Below, piece by piece: positions 61,994-64,000 of a stretch of DNA of 64,000 bases. The notes beneath the pieces are model-generated. The model ran no database searches and was not told the origin of the DNA. It was given only the letters and a program-made list of their open reading frames with translations. This stretch comes from Gilliamella sp. wkB108. GTDB taxonomy: Bacteria; Pseudomonadota; Gammaproteobacteria; Enterobacterales; Orbaceae. The translations under genes and the position numbers were made by a program. The DNA lies in contig NZ_LZGM01000070.1 in assembly GCF_001690195.1 (NCBI RefSeq), positions 62,001 through 126,000 on the forward strand. Direction: 5' to 3'. Each line of letters begins with the position of its first letter. The first letter of the stretch is position 1.

Positions 61994-62614
61994 ATGCGTA
62001 AAATCAAATATATTTTCTTATTTATATTGCCTTTCTTGCTTATAGCCTGTCAATCTAACAGATTCAAAGACAGTGAATCAATTCAAAGACAGTGGCAAAT
62101 TCACCAACAAGATCTTAAACAAATAAATGCTTTTCAAGTAAATGGTAATATAGCATATTATAGCACTAGCACACGCAATTATGGTCGATTTTTCATCATC
62201 CAACAATCAGTTAATCGTTATGAAATAAAAATAACCACACCTGTTGGCACAAATATTTTAAGCTTGAAGGTTGATGCTAATTATGCTGAGCTAGTCGATA
62301 ATGATGGTAAACATTATACCGATACCAATGTTGAAGATTTAATGAAAACAATCACAAATATCAATATTCCTTTCAATTCGTTACATGATTGGTTAAAAGG
62401 ATATTCAAATGATGCTTATGTCGATAAATTAGATAAATCAGGTCGGCTGGCTTCATCAGAATTTATGCAAAATGATAATAAATGGAATTTGAAAATTCCT
62501 AGCTATATGACGCGTAATTACAAAAATCGCCAAATTGATTTACCTTCAACTATCGAACTCTCTCATGGTGAAGAACGAGTGCGTTTAAAAATTAATAATT
62601 GGATAGTACGTTAA
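61994..62614 (+). CDS. lolB: Outer-membrane lipoprotein LolB
   Basis: Start taken at 61994 (MRKIKYIFLF), which puts a proper lipoprotein signal at the N-terminus ending LLIAC, Cys19. The protein is about 206 residues. HQQDLKQINAFQVNGNIAYY and the following GRFFIIQQ match LolB, which receives lipoproteins from LolA and inserts them in the outer membrane. It is 13 bp before ispE. Confidence 0.88.
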   Translation: MRKIKYIFLFILPFLLIACQSNRFKDSESIQRQWQIHQQDLKQINAFQVNGNIAYYSTSTRNYGRFFIIQQSVNRYEIKITTPVGTNILSLKVDANYAELVDNDGKHYTDTNVEDLMKTITNINIPFNSLHDWLKGYSNDAYVDKLDKSGRLASSEFMQNDNKWNLKIPSYMTRNYKNRQIDLPSTIELSHGEERVRLKINNWIVR

Positions 62615-62627
62615 TAGGTAGCAAGTC

Positions 62628-63467
62628 ATGAAACAGTGGTTGTCCCCAGCTAAATTAAACTTATTTTTATATATTACCGGTCGACGCACTGATAATTATC
62701 ATAATTTACAAACACTGTTTCAGTTTATTAATTATTGTGACCAATTAACGTTCAATGTCCGTCAAGATAATCAAATTAACTTATTAACGCCGTTTGCTAA
62801 TATTCCTGCTCATAAAAACTTAATTATTATTGCGGCAGAGCAATTAAGAACTTTCACCCAAAGACCCGACTTAGGTGTCGATATTGCTATTGATAAAAAA
62901 ATTCCTATGGGGGGAGGACTTGGTGGCGCATCTTCTAATGCGGCAACAGTTTTAGTGGCGCTTAATCAGTTATGGCAACTTAATTTATCCACTGAAACTT
63001 TAATGGATATTGGTCGCAAAATTGGTGCTGATGTGCCTATCTTTATTTATGGTCAAGCTTCTTTTGCTCAAGGGATTGGCGATCAGTTCCAAGCCTTGGA
63101 TATACATGAATATTGGTATTTGGTAACCTGTCCGAATATAGAAATATCGACTGTCAATATTTTTAATGATCCCCAACTTCCACGTAACACACCTGTTCAA
63201 AGTTTACACGATTTGCTTTTATTACCCTTTGATAAACAAAGAAACGATTGTGAAGGTATTGTACGCAAACATTACCCATTAATTGATAAAGTAATTGATT
63301 ATTTATCACACTATGCAACCACACGTTTAACGGGTACTGGTGCTTGTGTTTTTACTCAGTGTAAAACCGAACAACAAGCTAAAGAGATACAAAAGCATCT
63401 TGACACGCTATCGATTGATAGCTTTATTGCTAAAGCATTAAACCATTCTCCACTCTATACAAATTGA
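62628..63467 (+). CDS. ispE: 4-diphosphocytidyl-2-C-methyl-D-erythritol kinase IspE
   Basis: A 279-residue GHMP kinase: SPAKLNLFLYITGRR at the start, ATP-binding PMGGGLGGASSNAATV near 89-104, and TRLTGTGACVFT near 230. It phosphorylates CDP-methylerythritol in the MEP isoprenoid path. The hemA-lolB-ispE order is the conserved enterobacterial one. Confidence 0.95.
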   Translation: MKQWLSPAKLNLFLYITGRRTDNYHNLQTLFQFINYCDQLTFNVRQDNQINLLTPFANIPAHKNLIIIAAEQLRTFTQRPDLGVDIAIDKKIPMGGGLGGASSNAATVLVALNQLWQLNLSTETLMDIGRKIGADVPIFIYGQASFAQGIGDQFQALDIHEYWYLVTCPNIEISTVNIFNDPQLPRNTPVQSLHDLLLLPFDKQRNDCEGIVRKHYPLIDKVIDYLSHYATTRLTGTGACVFTQCKTEQQAKEIQKHLDTLSIDSFIAKALNHSPLYTN

Positions 63468-63550
63468 GTGAAGAATATCAGTAATAATAATACTTGAGTC
63501 AATACCCCTATCAATAAATAGTGCTATTTTTTATTTAATAAAATGTAAAA

Positions 63551-64000
63551 CTAACTGACTGACTCACTTGGTATGACAAACAGATGATGATCATAATATT
63601 CAACACAATATAAACCATCGTACGAATGGTAACCTTGTTCTGACAATTTCGATTTTAACCAATCTTCATTTTTGCCGATATTCTCAAGGACATCCTCTCT
63701 TGGTTTTTCATTTTCCAGAACAATGACCGAAATATCTTTATCGCCTTTCTTAACTACCGTTAATTGTCCATTGGGTTCAAGTATAGCTTTATCAACAGCA
63801 TTAATCGTAAAAACATTTTTCATACGCAATAATACAGCAAAGCTAGAAATATCCATGTTAATACTAGCAAAAGCATCCAATTGAATTTTACCTTTTTTCA
63901 TCAATATGATTGGATTCCCCACAATAAACGCCTTGGCATTTTGGCTTTTTTGTTTTAAATAATTCGAGGTGTACATAATAATAGTCCACATAACGATGAC
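63551..64000 (-). CDS. YetF-like DUF421 protein, C-terminal part (partial)
   Basis: The frame runs off the right edge; an internal ATG at 63991 is not the true start. The visible ~150 residues match the cytoplasmic part of DUF421/YetF proteins: GNPIILMKKGKIQL, LLRMKNVFTINAVDKAILEPNGQL and the end YCVEYYDHHLFVIP. The missing N-terminus should carry membrane helices. Function unknown. Confidence 0.75.
   Translation of the reverse strand, partial: VIVMWTIIMYTSNYLKQKSQNAKAFIVGNPIILMKKGKIQLDAFASINMDISSFAVLLRMKNVFTINAVDKAILEPNGQLTVVKKGDKDISVIVLENEKPREDVLENIGKNEDWLKSKLSEQGYHSYDGLYCVEYYDHHLFVIPSESVS

Overview
The window looks like a chromosome segment of a low-GC gammaproteobacterium. The host genes are enterobacterial in type (ydiJ, truC, ybhA, recR, plsY, uvrA, kdgK, ydhL, hemA, lolB, ispE) but very AT-rich. 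This fits a host-restricted lineage such as the Orbaceae (Gilliamella-like); the family is inferred from gene content and composition only.

Host DNA occupies about 1-14.8 kb and 59.7-64 kb. Between them is a tandem array of mobile elements at the 3' end of one tRNA-Leu(CAA) gene. The intact tRNA lies at 59709-59795 (minus strand). From right to left the array holds: (1) a complete-looking ~36.3 kb prophage between 59-bp direct repeats at 23449-23507 and 59709-59767; (2) an ~8.2 kb P4-like satellite from a decayed att remnant at 15261 to the repeat at 23449; (3) a fossil of a third element, reduced to the N-terminal part of an integrase (14806-15080) and its att-proximal leader.

The prophage is a mosaic of the SfV/P27 kind: an HK97-type packaging and head module (HNH, TerS, TerL, portal, protease, capsid), a Mu-type contractile tail (sheath, tube, gp41/42 chaperone pair with a -1 frameshift site, tape measure, gp43-48 baseplate, fibre), a LydA-type holin/DUF5675/Rz/Rz1 lysis cassette, a Q-like antiterminator, DnaC- and O-like replication genes with an iteron origin inside the O-like gene, and a CI/Cro switch. 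Late and replication genes read on the minus strand. CI, an unrecognised two-gene operon, an early block of small genes including a Lar-like antirestriction protein, and the integrase read on the plus strand. Several cargo (moron) genes with their own terminators interrupt the structural order: a periplasmic endonuclease I, lipoproteins, membrane proteins and a secreted protein in opposite orientation inside the tail module. Two antirepressor-type genes, one of them broken, are preceded by structured leaders resembling the C4 antisense RNA of phage P1.

The satellite carries a P4-type integrase, a P4 alpha-type primase/helicase, an AlpA/Vis-like regulator, a ribbon-helix-helix protein, several unknown proteins, two clusters of GTGAACAC iterons resembling P4 ori/crr, and two sequences that closely resemble the prophage DNA between terS and HNH, where an HK97-type cos site is expected. 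The simplest reading is a cos-mimicking satellite beside a helper-type prophage in the same tRNA gene. No capsid, tail or recognisable capsid-remodelling gene is visible in it.
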